From positions 1-23,322 of the forward strand of contig DASPXK010000296.1 in the NCBI GenBank assembly GCA_035637315.1: a stretch of 23,322 nucleotides of DNA. Reading direction: 5' to 3'. Shown here piece by piece: positions 7,284-14,943 of the stretch. Both the position numbers and the translations under genes were made by a program. The stretch's first letter is position 1, and each line of letters begins with the position of its first letter. The notes under the pieces are model-generated. The model ran no database searches, had not been told where the DNA came from, and was given only the letters and a program-made list of their open reading frames with translations. Origin of the DNA: DASPXK01 sp035637315. Lineage in GTDB: Bacteria; Chloroflexota; UBA6077; JACCZL01.

Positions 7284-7458
7284 TGTCTTTATGCCGCGGC
7301 GGGCGGTTCTTTTCACACCAGAGCCGCCAATGGGCAGTCCGAACTCCGATAGCCGGTGCCGGGGTGCTGGGCGTGCGGACGAGGGACCCCCGGATGAGCG
7401 ACGGCCAAATGTGTCATCCTGATCGTCAGCACTAGCGGAGCAAAGAAAGGAGGCGGAG

Positions 7459-7890
7459 ATGAAATCGGAGCTGATCAACGCCGAGGCTGAGAAGACCTGG
7501 GTCCTGGTGTTCGACACAGGCGACGAGGCCATCGCCGGCTTGGTAGACTTCGCCAGGCAGCACCGGCTGGCCGGGGGCCACTTCAGCGCAATTGGCGGTT
7601 TCAGCGACGTGACCCTGGGCTTCTTCGAGTTCGAGCGGCGTGACTACAAGCGGATCCCGCTCGTCGAGCAGCTCGAGGTGCTCTCCCTCCTGGGCGACAT
7701 TGCCGAGGACAACGGTGAGCCGAAGATCCACGCCCACGTCGTAGTCGGCAACTCCGAGGGCCTCGCCCGAGGCGGCCATCTCATCCAGGCCCACGTCCGC
7801 CCGACCCTCGAGGTCATCGTCGTAGAGGCGAAAAAACATCTCCATCGCCGATCGGACCCGCGAACCGGCCTGGCGCTACTCAAACTCTGA
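7459..7890 (+). CDS. PPC/DUF296-domain protein
   Basis: The 143-residue protein begins MKSELINAEAEKTWVLVFDT, with AAAGGAGG upstream of the ATG. The whole protein is a single PPC (DUF296) domain: GHFSAIGGFSDVTLGFFE (about 41-58), then KIHAHVVVGNSEGLARGGHL (about 89-108), ending with VRPTLEVIVVEA. The His residues of HAH and GGHL fit the metal site of bacterial stand-alone PPC proteins. In plants the domain occurs with AT-hooks; bacterial roles are poorly known. It is divergent from the phage operon, and the 175-nt gap to 7283 shows no other gene. It looks like a host gene at the prophage edge. Confidence 0.85.
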   Translation: MKSELINAEAEKTWVLVFDTGDEAIAGLVDFARQHRLAGGHFSAIGGFSDVTLGFFEFERRDYKRIPLVEQLEVLSLLGDIAEDNGEPKIHAHVVVGNSEGLARGGHLIQAHVRPTLEVIVVEAKKHLHRRSDPRTGLALLKL

Positions 7891-7904
7891 ATCAGCGTCT
7901 TTCG

Positions 7905-7933
7905 TTGACGGTCCGCCTGGCCAGCGCTAGACT
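7905..7933 (+). promoter_or_regulatory. Sigma-70-like promoter
   Basis: TTGACG (7905-7910), a 17-nt spacer and TAGACT (7928-7933) form a near-consensus housekeeping promoter, 45 nt before the ATG at 7978. It should drive the small gene at 7978. Confidence 0.6.
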
Positions 7934-7977
7934 CAGCGTGGCCTGGGGTTCGTTCTCACTCCGATCCGGAGGTTCCC

Positions 7978-8208
7978 ATGCCAGGCCCCCGCACCCGCAC
8001 TCACAAGATCACCCTGCGCCTGACCAACGAACAGCTCCGTCGCTGGGAGCACATTCGTCGCTCGCTCTCGGACGGCGAGGTTGTCCCTCCGCATACCGAT
8101 GCGCTGATGATGGTCCTCGAGCTGGTCGAGGAAGCCTCGCCCGGTCGCCTCGGGCGCCTCACCGAGCGCTGGCGAAGCCGTGACGAAGGCATGAGCGATG
8201 AGGCATGA
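7978..8208 (+). CDS. Small basic protein, possible ribbon-helix-helix type
   Basis: The 76-residue protein begins MPGPRTRTHKITLRLTNEQL. It has GGAGG 5 nt upstream and a good promoter. The short beta-like segment HKITLRLTNEQL followed by two helices (RRWEHIRRSL and ALMMVLELVEEA) would suit a ribbon-helix-helix DNA-binding fold, but I cannot confirm it. The last residues (DEGMSDEA) and the stop codon are made of heptad repeat units, so the natural end may have been altered by the repeat. Function is unknown; no partner toxin gene is visible. Confidence 0.6.
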   Translation: MPGPRTRTHKITLRLTNEQLRRWEHIRRSLSDGEVVPPHTDALMMVLELVEEASPGRLGRLTERWRSRDEGMSDEA

Positions 8209-8263
8209 GGCATGAGGAGTGGCTCTGCCTCTCATTCCTCATTCCTCGTTCCTCATCCCTCAA
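8188..8263. repeat. Heptad hairpin element 9 between convergent genes
   Basis: The left arm (8188-8222) has units such as GGCATGA. The right arm (8229-8263) has the complementary TCCTCAT type. The stop codons of both convergent genes (8206-8208 plus, 8253-8255 minus) lie inside the arms. This shows the element is not confined to the phage operon. A bidirectional terminator role is plausible. Confidence 0.88.
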
Positions 8264-9329
8264 GCTGTGGCATCACCTCCGTGGCGAGCAGGCTCATCGA
8301 GCGCTCCCACACCGCCGGGTCGGGCCAGTCGTGCGCCATCGCCAGGACGATCCCAAAGCCGCCCACCTCGGCCTGCAGCTCCCGCAGCTGGCGGGCGCAC
8401 TCGTCCGGATCGCCCACGATCCAGACGTTGTCGGCCAGGTAATCCAGGGTCACCTGGTCGTCGGACATGTCGGGGTCCTGCTTGAATCCGCCGAAGCCCC
8501 GGATCTTCTTGAGCAGGGGCATGAAGTAGTCGCGGTAGTCCCGTCCGATCGTCCCCTCGATCGCCTCGCGGCGCGCCGCCTCAGTAGTCTCGGCCACGTG
8601 GATGTTGCGGGCGACTCGCCACTCCTCCCTGGACGGCGACCTGCCGCCGGCCCGAGCCCCTTCTTCGACCGCCTCCCAATGAGTCTTGAGGACGCGAGAC
8701 GGCACGAGGTTGATGCTCATCGGGATCCAGCCGCGCTCGCCAGCCAGGATCAGCGTCTCTGAACGCTCCGAAACGCCGGCCACGGCGATCGGCGGGTGCG
8801 GGAGCTGGTACGGACGCGCGTAGACGTGCTTGGCGATCGATGGATCCGGCTCCGGGACCCAGAACCGCCAGCCGTGCTGCTCGTACAGCCCAGGCTCAGG
8901 CGACTCCCAGAGTTTGAGGACCAGGTCGATGGCGTCCTGCGTCAGCGCGCGGTGGCGCCCGCTCTTGGGGTCGATGCCGGCCACCTCGAAGTCACCCGGA
9001 AAGCCACCCGATCCAATCCCGAACAGGAAGCGGCCGCGCGCCATCTGGTCGAGCTGAGCGACTCGGTGGGCCAGCATGAACGGGCTGTGGTTGGGCAGGC
9101 AGGCGACGCCAGTCCCAAGTTTGATCCGCTCCGTCCGCTGGAGGGCGGCCGCGATGAACAGGTCGGGGGCGGGAATGTTCTCCCATTCAGCCGTGAAGTG
9201 CTCGCCTATCCAGGCCTCCTCGAACCCGAGCCTATCGAGTCGTTCGATCTGGTGAAGGTCCAGCTCCAACGTCTCTGCCAACGTCGCGCCGGGCAGGTGC
9301 AAGGGCATCATGAAATAACCAACGCGCAT
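8253..9329 (-). CDS. LLM-class flavin-dependent monooxygenase
   Basis: The 358-residue protein starts MRVGYFMMPLHLPGATLAET, with GAAGGAAA upstream of the ATG. Luciferase-like monooxygenase features are clear: LGFEEAWIGEHFT (about 35-47), RIKLGTGVACLPNHSPFMLA (about 69-88), GRFLFGIGSGGFPGDFEVAG (about 99-118), and the late VGDPDECARQL and GFGIVLAMAHDW segments. These form a TIM barrel binding FMN or F420. Length is normal for the family. The substrate cannot be read from sequence; alkane, aldehyde or xenobiotic oxidation are all known in the family. It stands alone, with a heptad hairpin at its 3' end. Confidence 0.88.
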   Translation of the reverse strand: MRVGYFMMPLHLPGATLAETLELDLHQIERLDRLGFEEAWIGEHFTAEWENIPAPDLFIAAALQRTERIKLGTGVACLPNHSPFMLAHRVAQLDQMARGRFLFGIGSGGFPGDFEVAGIDPKSGRHRALTQDAIDLVLKLWESPEPGLYEQHGWRFWVPEPDPSIAKHVYARPYQLPHPPIAVAGVSERSETLILAGERGWIPMSINLVPSRVLKTHWEAVEEGARAGGRSPSREEWRVARNIHVAETTEAARREAIEGTIGRDYRDYFMPLLKKIRGFGGFKQDPDMSDDQVTLDYLADNVWIVGDPDECARQLRELQAEVGGFGIVLAMAHDWPDPAVWERSMSLLATEVMPQLEG

Positions 9330-9453
9330 CGCTGCTTTCCTTCCTTCCCCGTCAGCCCTAAGGATGCGGCGTGGCGAAGATATCCGTCCCGGACGCTCGC
9401 GTCAATATAGTGTGCCGCGCGGGCGGCGCGTGGACAGGGCCGTAGGTGACAGC

Positions 9454-9975
9454 CTACCGTGAGGTCGAGGGGACGCTCCGAGCGCGCCGCGCCGCGAGAG
9501 GAGCACGCACCTTCAGGAGCAGCTCCATCTCGTAGCTGCTCAGCGGCTTCGCGAAGTGACAGCCCTGGCCCTGATCGCATCCGAGCTGCCGGAGGCGCTC
9601 GACCTGCGTCGCCAGATCGACGCCTTCAGCAACTATCTCCAGGTCCAGGGCCCTACCCAAGGCGATGATGGCATGGACCAGGGATGACTGTCTTGAGTCG
9701 GTCTCGACGCCGCGAATAAACGACTTGTCGATCTTGAGAATGTCCAGCGGGAAGCGCTGAACATGACTGAGTGATGTATAGTCGGCGCCAAAATCGTCGA
9801 CGGCCAGTCTGACTCCCAGAGCATGCAACTGATGCAGTTTTCGGATCGTCGCCTCGGTGTTCTGCATCAAGGCGTTTTCGCTGATTTCCAAGATCAGGCT
9901 TTGGGGGTTGAGGCCGACTTCCTCTAAGGTCTGGGCGATGTCTTCGACCAGCCCCTGTGCCAGCGTCAGCGTCGC
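9454..9975 (-). pseudogene. EAL-domain (c-di-GMP phosphodiesterase) fragment, N-terminus missing
   Basis: The C-terminal two thirds of an EAL domain is present: LAQGLVEDIAQTLEEVGL, SLILEISENALMQ, LAVDDFGADYTSLSHVQRF, ILKIDKSFI, LEIVAEGVD, and GCDQGQGCHFAKPLS. DDFG, the KIDKSF lysine and EGVD are the usual metal and catalytic elements. The N-terminal part with the EAL motif itself is missing, and upstream of about 9975 the frame loses all similarity. A shorter translated product from an internal ATG (9891) is possible but would lack the active site. I treat it as a decayed gene, part of a cluster of broken signalling genes. Confidence 0.8.
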
Positions 9976-10107
9976 GTGCCCACCGCACCACGACGGGAGG
10001 CTTCGCGGCGGGCAGGTTGCGCCGCGAGCGCCAACGCCAACTCGAGCAGCGGCAGCAGGTCAGGAAATTCCTCAAAATCGGCCGCGCATGCCTTGCGCCT
10101 CCCAGCC
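9976..10107. other. Short unassigned stretch between signalling-gene remnants
   Basis: On the minus strand one frame reads DFEEFPDLLPLLELALALAA and then a basic end and a stop, which could be the tail of a lost signalling protein. I recognise no family. Confidence 0.25.
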
Positions 10108-10350
10108 CTACGCTTCGGTAGCGCTTTCTACGAGGGCGAGGAGTTCTCTCGGCGAGAACGGCTTCGTGAGATATTCGTCCGCCCCGCAGTCTGGTCCCGC
10201 GCCAACGTCCGACGCCTGCGCCCTCGAGGTAAGCAGGATCACGAATGTGCGCGAGAGCATGGGATCCCGCTTGATCGCTCGCGCAAGCTCCAGTCCTGTC
10301 GGGCCAGGCATTTGGACGTCCAGCACAACTACCGACGGATTGTGCTCCCG
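10108..10350 (-). pseudogene. Response-regulator receiver fragment (C-terminal half)
   Basis: The readable part covers the second half of a receiver domain: NPSVVVLDVQMPGPTGLELA (phospho-acceptor Asp in VVLDVQMP), FVILLTSRAQASDV (conserved Thr/Ser), GADEYLTKPFSPRELLALVE (conserved Lys-Pro) and a normal end at 10108. The first half with the acidic pair is missing. Upstream of about 10350 the frame runs antisense to the kinase fragment, so this is a broken gene joined head-to-head to that fragment. Confidence 0.8.
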
Positions 10351-10366
10351 GGAGCCGCTGCCCTCT

Positions 10367-10734
10367 GTGCTGGCTGACCCGGACAAGCTCGACCAGATCC
10401 TCATCAATCTGATCTCCAACGCCATCAAGTACTCGCCGCAAGGGGGGCCGGTCAGGATCTCGGCCGAGCCCGCGGACGGCGGGGTCCGCTTCAGCGTAGC
10501 GGACCACGGTCTCGGGATCGCACCGGGAGACCTGCCGCAGCTGTTCGGACGCTTTCATCGGATTCCCGGCCGGGCGCATAGGCGAATTGGTGGGACTGGG
10601 CTAGGCCTGTACATAACGAAGCAATTGGTCGAGCTGCAGGGGGCCGCATCTGGGCCGAGAGCGCGGGGCCGGGGCGCGGCAGCACGTTTTGGGTGGAGCT
10701 TCCTGCGGGCGTCCAGGAGGCGACCCCTGGCTGA
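10367..10734 (+). pseudogene. Histidine-kinase ATPase-domain fragment with frameshift
   Basis: The sequence opens in the middle of a kinase: VLADPDKLDQILINLISNAI (N box), then VADHGLGIAP (G1), LFGRFHRIPG (F box) and GGTGLGLYITKQLVE (G2). After ELQ the frame is lost; adding one G to the five-G run at about 10638-10642 restores GRIWAESAGPGRGSTFWVEL and a stop at 10732-10734, the normal end of HATPase_c kinases. The sensor and dimerisation parts are absent because of the junction with the receiver fragment. It is a remnant regardless of the frameshift. Confidence 0.8.
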
Positions 10735-10778
10735 CCGGGTGAGGGCAGTTTTCCCTCCTGGTCGGGCGTTGCTGCGGT

Positions 10779-10809
10779 TCCCATTTGTGGTGCAACTGTC
10801 CCATTTGTG
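10779..10809 (+). promoter_or_regulatory. Direct repeat upstream of the CHAT module
   Basis: TCCCATTTGTG occurs at 10779-10789 and 10799-10809, exactly 20 bp apart (about two helical turns). It lies in the 171-nt gap between the kinase remnant and the first gene of the CHAT module. Activator or repressor binding is inferred. Confidence 0.4.
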
Positions 10810-10827
10810 CTCCCCGCAGCGTTCCAG

Positions 10828-11277
10828 TTATTGGTGACGACTGCCGGTCGAATGCTCGCGCTTCATCCCTCGTTCGGGTAGCTCGGGCGGTATCGGGGTA
10901 GGTGTATGGAAGGTAGAGAGCGTGTGGCGATCCAGTTGGTCCGTGATACGCAGGCGCAGCCGCTGCCGGTCGGCGTCCGCCAAATAGTCCAGCGGAGCCG
11001 GCACCTGCTGTTCGCATCCTAGCCGTTCGAGGTTGTCCTCCAGGTATGCCCGGACGCGTCAGACGAGCGACTGCAGCTCATGGGCGAGGTGTTGTCGAAG
11101 GGCTCACCCGTCTCGGCGGCCGCCGTCTGCCTTGCTGGTCCGGTGAGTCCGGTCGAGCAGGTGACCGATGGTGAGGGGGAGTTCTGGCTGGAGGCGCTTC
11201 CGAAGGGTGGTTACGCCGTCGAGGTCGATCCAGCCGACCACGTCATCGAGATTCCGGCCCTAAACCTGGCCGACTAA
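10828..11277 (+). repeat. Long direct repeat, copy A
   Basis: This segment and 14944-15375 are roughly 90 percent alike by eye over the coding part, in the same orientation. Copy A holds about 25 extra bases in its upstream region. The two copies bracket the CHAT and peptide genes. Confidence 0.8.
10906..11277 (+). pseudogene. Carboxypeptidase-regulatory-like protein, copy A with in-frame TAG
   Basis: Reading from the ATG at 10906 gives 38 residues (MEGRERVAIQLVRDTQAQPL onward), then TAG at 11020-11022, then the frame continues to a TAA at 11275-11277. The intact copy at 15004-15375 has GAG at the TAG position, so this is a single nonsense change. The second half (GEFWLEALPKGGYAVEVD) is a CarboxypepD_reg-like beta-sandwich. 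Reinitiation at the in-frame ATG 11080 would give a 65-residue C-terminal product. The stop is 9 nt before the CHAT GTG, so the CHAT gene may depend on translation through here. Small proteins of this kind are often found next to CHAT genes (family knowledge, from memory). Confidence 0.7.
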
Positions 11278-11286
11278 CCGGCAGAC

Positions 11287-14160
11287 GTGAGCAACCTGCG
11301 GCTCGTAGAGGCCCTCAGCCAGAGGCGCGGAATGCCATCCTGGGACGAGCTGGCTGCTGACATCGACCGACTGAATCGGACCAACCCGCGAGAGGCGTTG
11401 GTGCGAGCTGAGAGTTGGTTGGCGGCAGAACGCGAAAGCGGCTCGGCTGAGGGCTACGCCCGAGCGCTTCGCGCCCACGCGCATGCCCTGCGTTTCCTCG
11501 GGATGTACGAGACCGCGGTTGCTCAATATGAGGAGGCCGAGAGCCGCTTTCAGGCTCTCGATCTAGAAGCCGCGGCAGCCAGGACCCGGATCGGGCACGT
11601 GACCACCCTCCGACTTCTAGGTCGCTATCACGAAGCCGTCGAGCTAGCTCAGCGAACGCGAGCCTACTTCCTCGACCAGGGCGACGAGCTGCAAGCGGCC
11701 AAGCAGGCGAACAATCTGGGCACGATCTATCGTCCGATGGGCCGCTTCAGGGAGGCGGTCCAGGCATACCGGGCCGCTCGCGCGGTGTTCCGCCGCCTTG
11801 GGGAAGACTCATCTCTGGCGGACGTCGAACAGAACCTGGGCAACGTTCTGGTGGAGCTGGGGCGATACGAGCAGGCGGTTAGCTCGTTGCGGGCCGCGGA
11901 GCGTATTCGACGTGCGCTCGGGCTTCAGGCTGAGGTGGCCTACACACTCCTCAACATCGGCTCGCTGTCCTACCGGCGCGGCGATTACGGGCAAGCCCTG
12001 GAAGCGTTGACCGAGTCCAGGGCTATCTACGAGTCGCTCAAGGTGGACAGAGGCGCCACGGAAGTTGATCTCGACCTTCTGCGGACGTGTAGTGCGCTCA
12101 ACCTCCGCGAGGAGTCGAGAGCGGCGGCGGAGCGGGCGATCGCCGGCCTGCGAGCGCTCGAGATGCCGTTTGAGCTGGCACAAGCGCTCCTCGCCGCCGG
12201 AGCGCTCGCTGAGGCCTCCGAGGACCGGAGCCTCGCAAGGCTGCGGTCCGATGAGGCACGCCAGTTGGCTGTCCGAATCGGCAACCGGTTCCTGGAGTCC
12301 ATCGCACGGCTGCAGGCGGCCCGCCTCGCCCTGGCCGACGGCGATGAAGCCGAGCTGAGGGCTGCCCTACGCGAGTGCCAGACTGCTACGCGCCGTCTGG
12401 AAGGAGCGGGTGCGTTGGATCGCGCCGCTTACGGTCGGCTCGTCGAGGGCGCCCTGTTGGCTCGACTGGGGGCGCCGGCCGAAGCGCTCAAGTGCTTCCG
12501 CCAGGCGCTTGAGTCAGCTACCGCCCTGGGAGCGGACCATTTGTTGTTCCAGGCTCACGCCGCTGTCGGCGAGCTGCTCGAACCAACAGCGCCTGAGACA
12601 GCCATAGCCAGCTACCGCCTGGCCATCGACCATCTGGAAACGGTCCGCGCGCGAGCGCGCGCGGACGATCTCAAGTTGTCGTTTCTGGCCGACAAGACGG
12701 ATATGTACGAACGCGTCGTCGGCCTCCTCCTGCGGCATGAGTCGGTAAAAGCGATCGCCGACGCGTACGACTTTGTCGAGCGGTCTAAGTCCCGCACGCT
12801 GCTGGAGGAGCTGCTGGCCGGCGATTGGGCTGCGCCGCGCGGCCGCCGCTCGCGGGTTGACAAGCTGGTCCGCAAGGTCCGTGACATCAGGACTCGCCTG
12901 AATGCTGCGTACACGCTGGCCTACGGCGGCGACGAAACGCCATCCTCCGATGCTCTCGGACGATCCGGCCAGGCCCAGCTCGTATCCTCCCTCGAGCAGG
13001 AGTTTGCGCGGGCCACTCGCGAGCTTCAACTGGCGGCACGGGGCGCACAGGACGCTCGGGCCACCAGCGAGGCGAACGCCGTCGAGGACGAGACAGCTTT
13101 GCCCACGGGAACGGCCCTGGTGGAGTTCTTCACGGTCAACGACGAGCTGGTTGCCTTCGTCAGGACCGACTCTGGACTGCAGCTTCGCCGGCTCACGCGC
13201 ATGTACGAAGTGGCCCGACTGGTCAGGCGACTCGGCTTCCACATCGGCAAGGGCGCCTTCGGCGCCGACTATCTGCGTGCCAACCTCGAAGGCCTGCGCG
13301 GGCGGGTCGACGGCTGTCTGCATGCGTTGTGGGAGGCGGTCATCAAGCCGCTCGAGCCTGACCTGCGCGGACGCGACCGACTGATCGTCGTGCCGCATGG
13401 CCCTCTCCATGGCCTGCCGTTTCATGCCTTCCACGACGGCGACGGCTATCTGGCCGAACGCTTCGCGGTGAGCTGCGTTCCCAGCGCCGGCGTCTATCAG
13501 AACTGTCGTCGTCTGGCCGGACCGCTTGGGCTGCGCGCGCTCGTCGTGGGTGTCGAGGACCCCAACTTGCCATGGGTCACGCGCGAGATCGAGACGGTCG
13601 CCAGCGCGTGGCCTCGGGTGACTGTCCTAGCGGGCAGGGAAGCGACCGGCCAGGAGCTTCGCCGCCAGATCGGCAAGTTCGACATCCTTCACGTGGCATC
13701 CCACGCCGTGTTCCGACGAGACAATCCGGCATTTTCGCTGCTCAAGCTCGCCGACGGCTGGCTGACGGTAGCTGATCTCGGTGAGCTAGCGCGAGGGGCT
13801 CAGATGGTCACCCTCTCGGCATGCGAGACCGGGCTTGGAGGACTGTCGGTGGGCGACGAGGTCGTAGGGCTAACCCGTGGGATCCTGGGCGCGGGCTGCT
13901 CGACCGTGGTCGCGAGCCTGTGGCCAGTGAGCGACGACACGACGGCGCGTCTCATGGGCAGGTTCTATGCCGATCTGCAGAACGGAACAGCAGCGGCCGA
14001 CGCGCTGCGGTCCGCCATGCTCGCGGTTCGGTCTGAGCACGATCACCCCTACTTCTGGGCGCCGTTCGTCGTCACGGGCGGCGGCGATCCCGCGGCGCAA
14101 TCGGATCGATCTACCACACGATCTGGAGGAGGGAGTCCGTCATGGGTAAAGGTTGTCTAG
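11287..14160 (+). CDS. TPR-CHAT caspase-like protease
   Basis: The 957-residue protein starts at a GTG (11287) 9 nt after the preceding stop, without a clear Shine-Dalgarno, so translational coupling is likely. Residues of about 55-450 are helical TPR repeats, for example ALRFLGMYETAVAQYEEAES and NNLGTIYRPMGRFREAVQAY. A linker follows, then a C-terminal CHAT domain from about 610. Catalytic His806 is in HVASHAVF and Cys846 in VTLSACETGLGG; both are present. The typical GAGCSTVVASLWPVSDDTTA and HPYFWAPFVVTGG segments follow. CHAT proteases are the caspase/separase-like peptidases of bacterial conflict and stress systems. The C-terminal tail overlaps the first peptide gene by 19 nt. Substrate is unknown; the adjacent exported peptides are candidates. 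Confidence 0.92.
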   Translation: MSNLRLVEALSQRRGMPSWDELAADIDRLNRTNPREALVRAESWLAAERESGSAEGYARALRAHAHALRFLGMYETAVAQYEEAESRFQALDLEAAAARTRIGHVTTLRLLGRYHEAVELAQRTRAYFLDQGDELQAAKQANNLGTIYRPMGRFREAVQAYRAARAVFRRLGEDSSLADVEQNLGNVLVELGRYEQAVSSLRAAERIRRALGLQAEVAYTLLNIGSLSYRRGDYGQALEALTESRAIYESLKVDRGATEVDLDLLRTCSALNLREESRAAAERAIAGLRALEMPFELAQALLAAGALAEASEDRSLARLRSDEARQLAVRIGNRFLESIARLQAARLALADGDEAELRAALRECQTATRRLEGAGALDRAAYGRLVEGALLARLGAPAEALKCFRQALESATALGADHLLFQAHAAVGELLEPTAPETAIASYRLAIDHLETVRARARADDLKLSFLADKTDMYERVVGLLLRHESVKAIADAYDFVERSKSRTLLEELLAGDWAAPRGRRSRVDKLVRKVRDIRTRLNAAYTLAYGGDETPSSDALGRSGQAQLVSSLEQEFARATRELQLAARGAQDARATSEANAVEDETALPTGTALVEFFTVNDELVAFVRTDSGLQLRRLTRMYEVARLVRRLGFHIGKGAFGADYLRANLEGLRGRVDGCLHALWEAVIKPLEPDLRGRDRLIVVPHGPLHGLPFHAFHDGDGYLAERFAVSCVPSAGVYQNCRRLAGPLGLRALVVGVEDPNLPWVTREIETVASAWPRVTVLAGREATGQELRRQIGKFDILHVASHAVFRRDNPAFSLLKLADGWLTVADLGELARGAQMVTLSACETGLGGLSVGDEVVGLTRGILGAGCSTVVASLWPVSDDTTARLMGRFYADLQNGTAAADALRSAMLAVRSEHDHPYFWAPFVVTGGGDPAAQSDRSTTRSGGGSPSWVKVV

Positions 14161-14471
14161 TGGAGAGTGCGCGCCACGTGGCGCTCAGATTCCAGGCCGC
14201 CCTCGCGAGTGGACTGATCCTGGCGCTGGTGCTCGCCGGGCCCGCGTATGTTGCGGCTCACGAGCTGGGCCAGGAGCGCCCGCCTGCGGCCGCGGCCACG
14301 ATCGACCAGGGCGGGGCGACCCACGACGGGTCGGGCCCGATCGTGGCCGAGTGGGATTCCGGATCGGAGGGAGCTTCCTCCAGCGTTCTGCTGGCAGAGG
14401 GCGACTCTGGCTCCGACGCGCCGATCATAGGTGGCTGCCATCCGCTTGGCCATTTCCTCGTGTGCCCGTAG
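14142..14471 (+). CDS. Exported acidic peptide 1, CHAT-linked
   Basis: The 109-residue product starts MGKGCLVESARHVALRFQAA with a strong GGAGGAGG ribosome-binding site. A hydrophobic stretch (LASGLILALVLAGPAYVAA) and a likely cleavage after VAA make a Sec-type signal peptide. The mature part is Ala-rich and acidic, with two DSGS motifs (EWDSGSEGASS and EGDSGSDAP), then PIIGGCHPLGHFLVCP, leaving two cysteines near the C-terminus. The start lies within the end of the CHAT gene, so the two are co-expressed. No known family is recognised. It is a tandem paralogue of the next gene. Possible roles are protease substrate, effector peptide or signal. Confidence 0.75.
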   Translation: MGKGCLVESARHVALRFQAALASGLILALVLAGPAYVAAHELGQERPPAAAATIDQGGATHDGSGPIVAEWDSGSEGASSSVLLAEGDSGSDAPIIGGCHPLGHFLVCP

Positions 14472-14516
14472 TTGCCCCCATCGATCTACCACACCATCCG
14501 GAGGAGGGAGTCCGTC

Positions 14517-14849
14517 ATGGGTACAGGTTGTCTAGTCGAGAGTGCGCGCCAGGTGGCGCTCAGATTCCAGGCCGCCCTGGCGAGTGGGCTGATCCTGGTA
14601 TTGGTGCTCGCCGGGCCAGCGTACGCCGCGGCGCACGAGCTTGGCCAGGAGCATCAGCCTGCAGCCGCGGCCGCGATCGATCGGGCCGCGGCAGTCGACC
14701 TCGGCTCGATCCCGATCGTGGCCGAGTGGGATTCCGGATCGGACGGAGCCTCGTCCGGCGATCTGCTGGCAGAGGGCGACTCTGGCTCCGACTCGCCAAT
14801 CATCGGCGGCTGCGATTCGCCGAGCGCTTGGGTTGTTGTGTGCCTTTAG
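14517..14849 (+). CDS. Exported acidic peptide 2, paralogue of peptide 1
   Basis: The 110-residue product starts MGTGCLVESARQVALRFQAA. The ATG at 14517 is chosen because the leader (GGAGGAGGGAGTCCGTC) is identical to that of peptide 1; an upstream in-frame ATG at 14472 is not preceded by such a site. The signal peptide and the DSGSD motifs are conserved, as is PIIGGC. The tail differs (DSPSAWVVVCL), and the second cysteine is kept. The repeat unit includes about 35 bp of upstream sequence that in the first copy is the 3' end of the CHAT gene, which shows the duplication direction. Confidence 0.75.
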   Translation: MGTGCLVESARQVALRFQAALASGLILVLVLAGPAYAAAHELGQEHQPAAAAAIDRAAAVDLGSIPIVAEWDSGSDGASSGDLLAEGDSGSDSPIIGGCDSPSAWVVVCL

Positions 14850-14943
14850 CCGTGGGCATGCGTCGGCCGGGCCCGGCGGATGGCGTGGTCGGCACGTTGA
14901 GGCAGACCAGGGTGCTGGACGCACAGCTCAGCCCGCGGCGTCG

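Noticed and set aside
12643..12666. Perfect 10-bp inverted repeat inside the CHAT gene
   Set aside because: It arises from alternating Ala/Arg codons in a TPR linker and has no sign of function.
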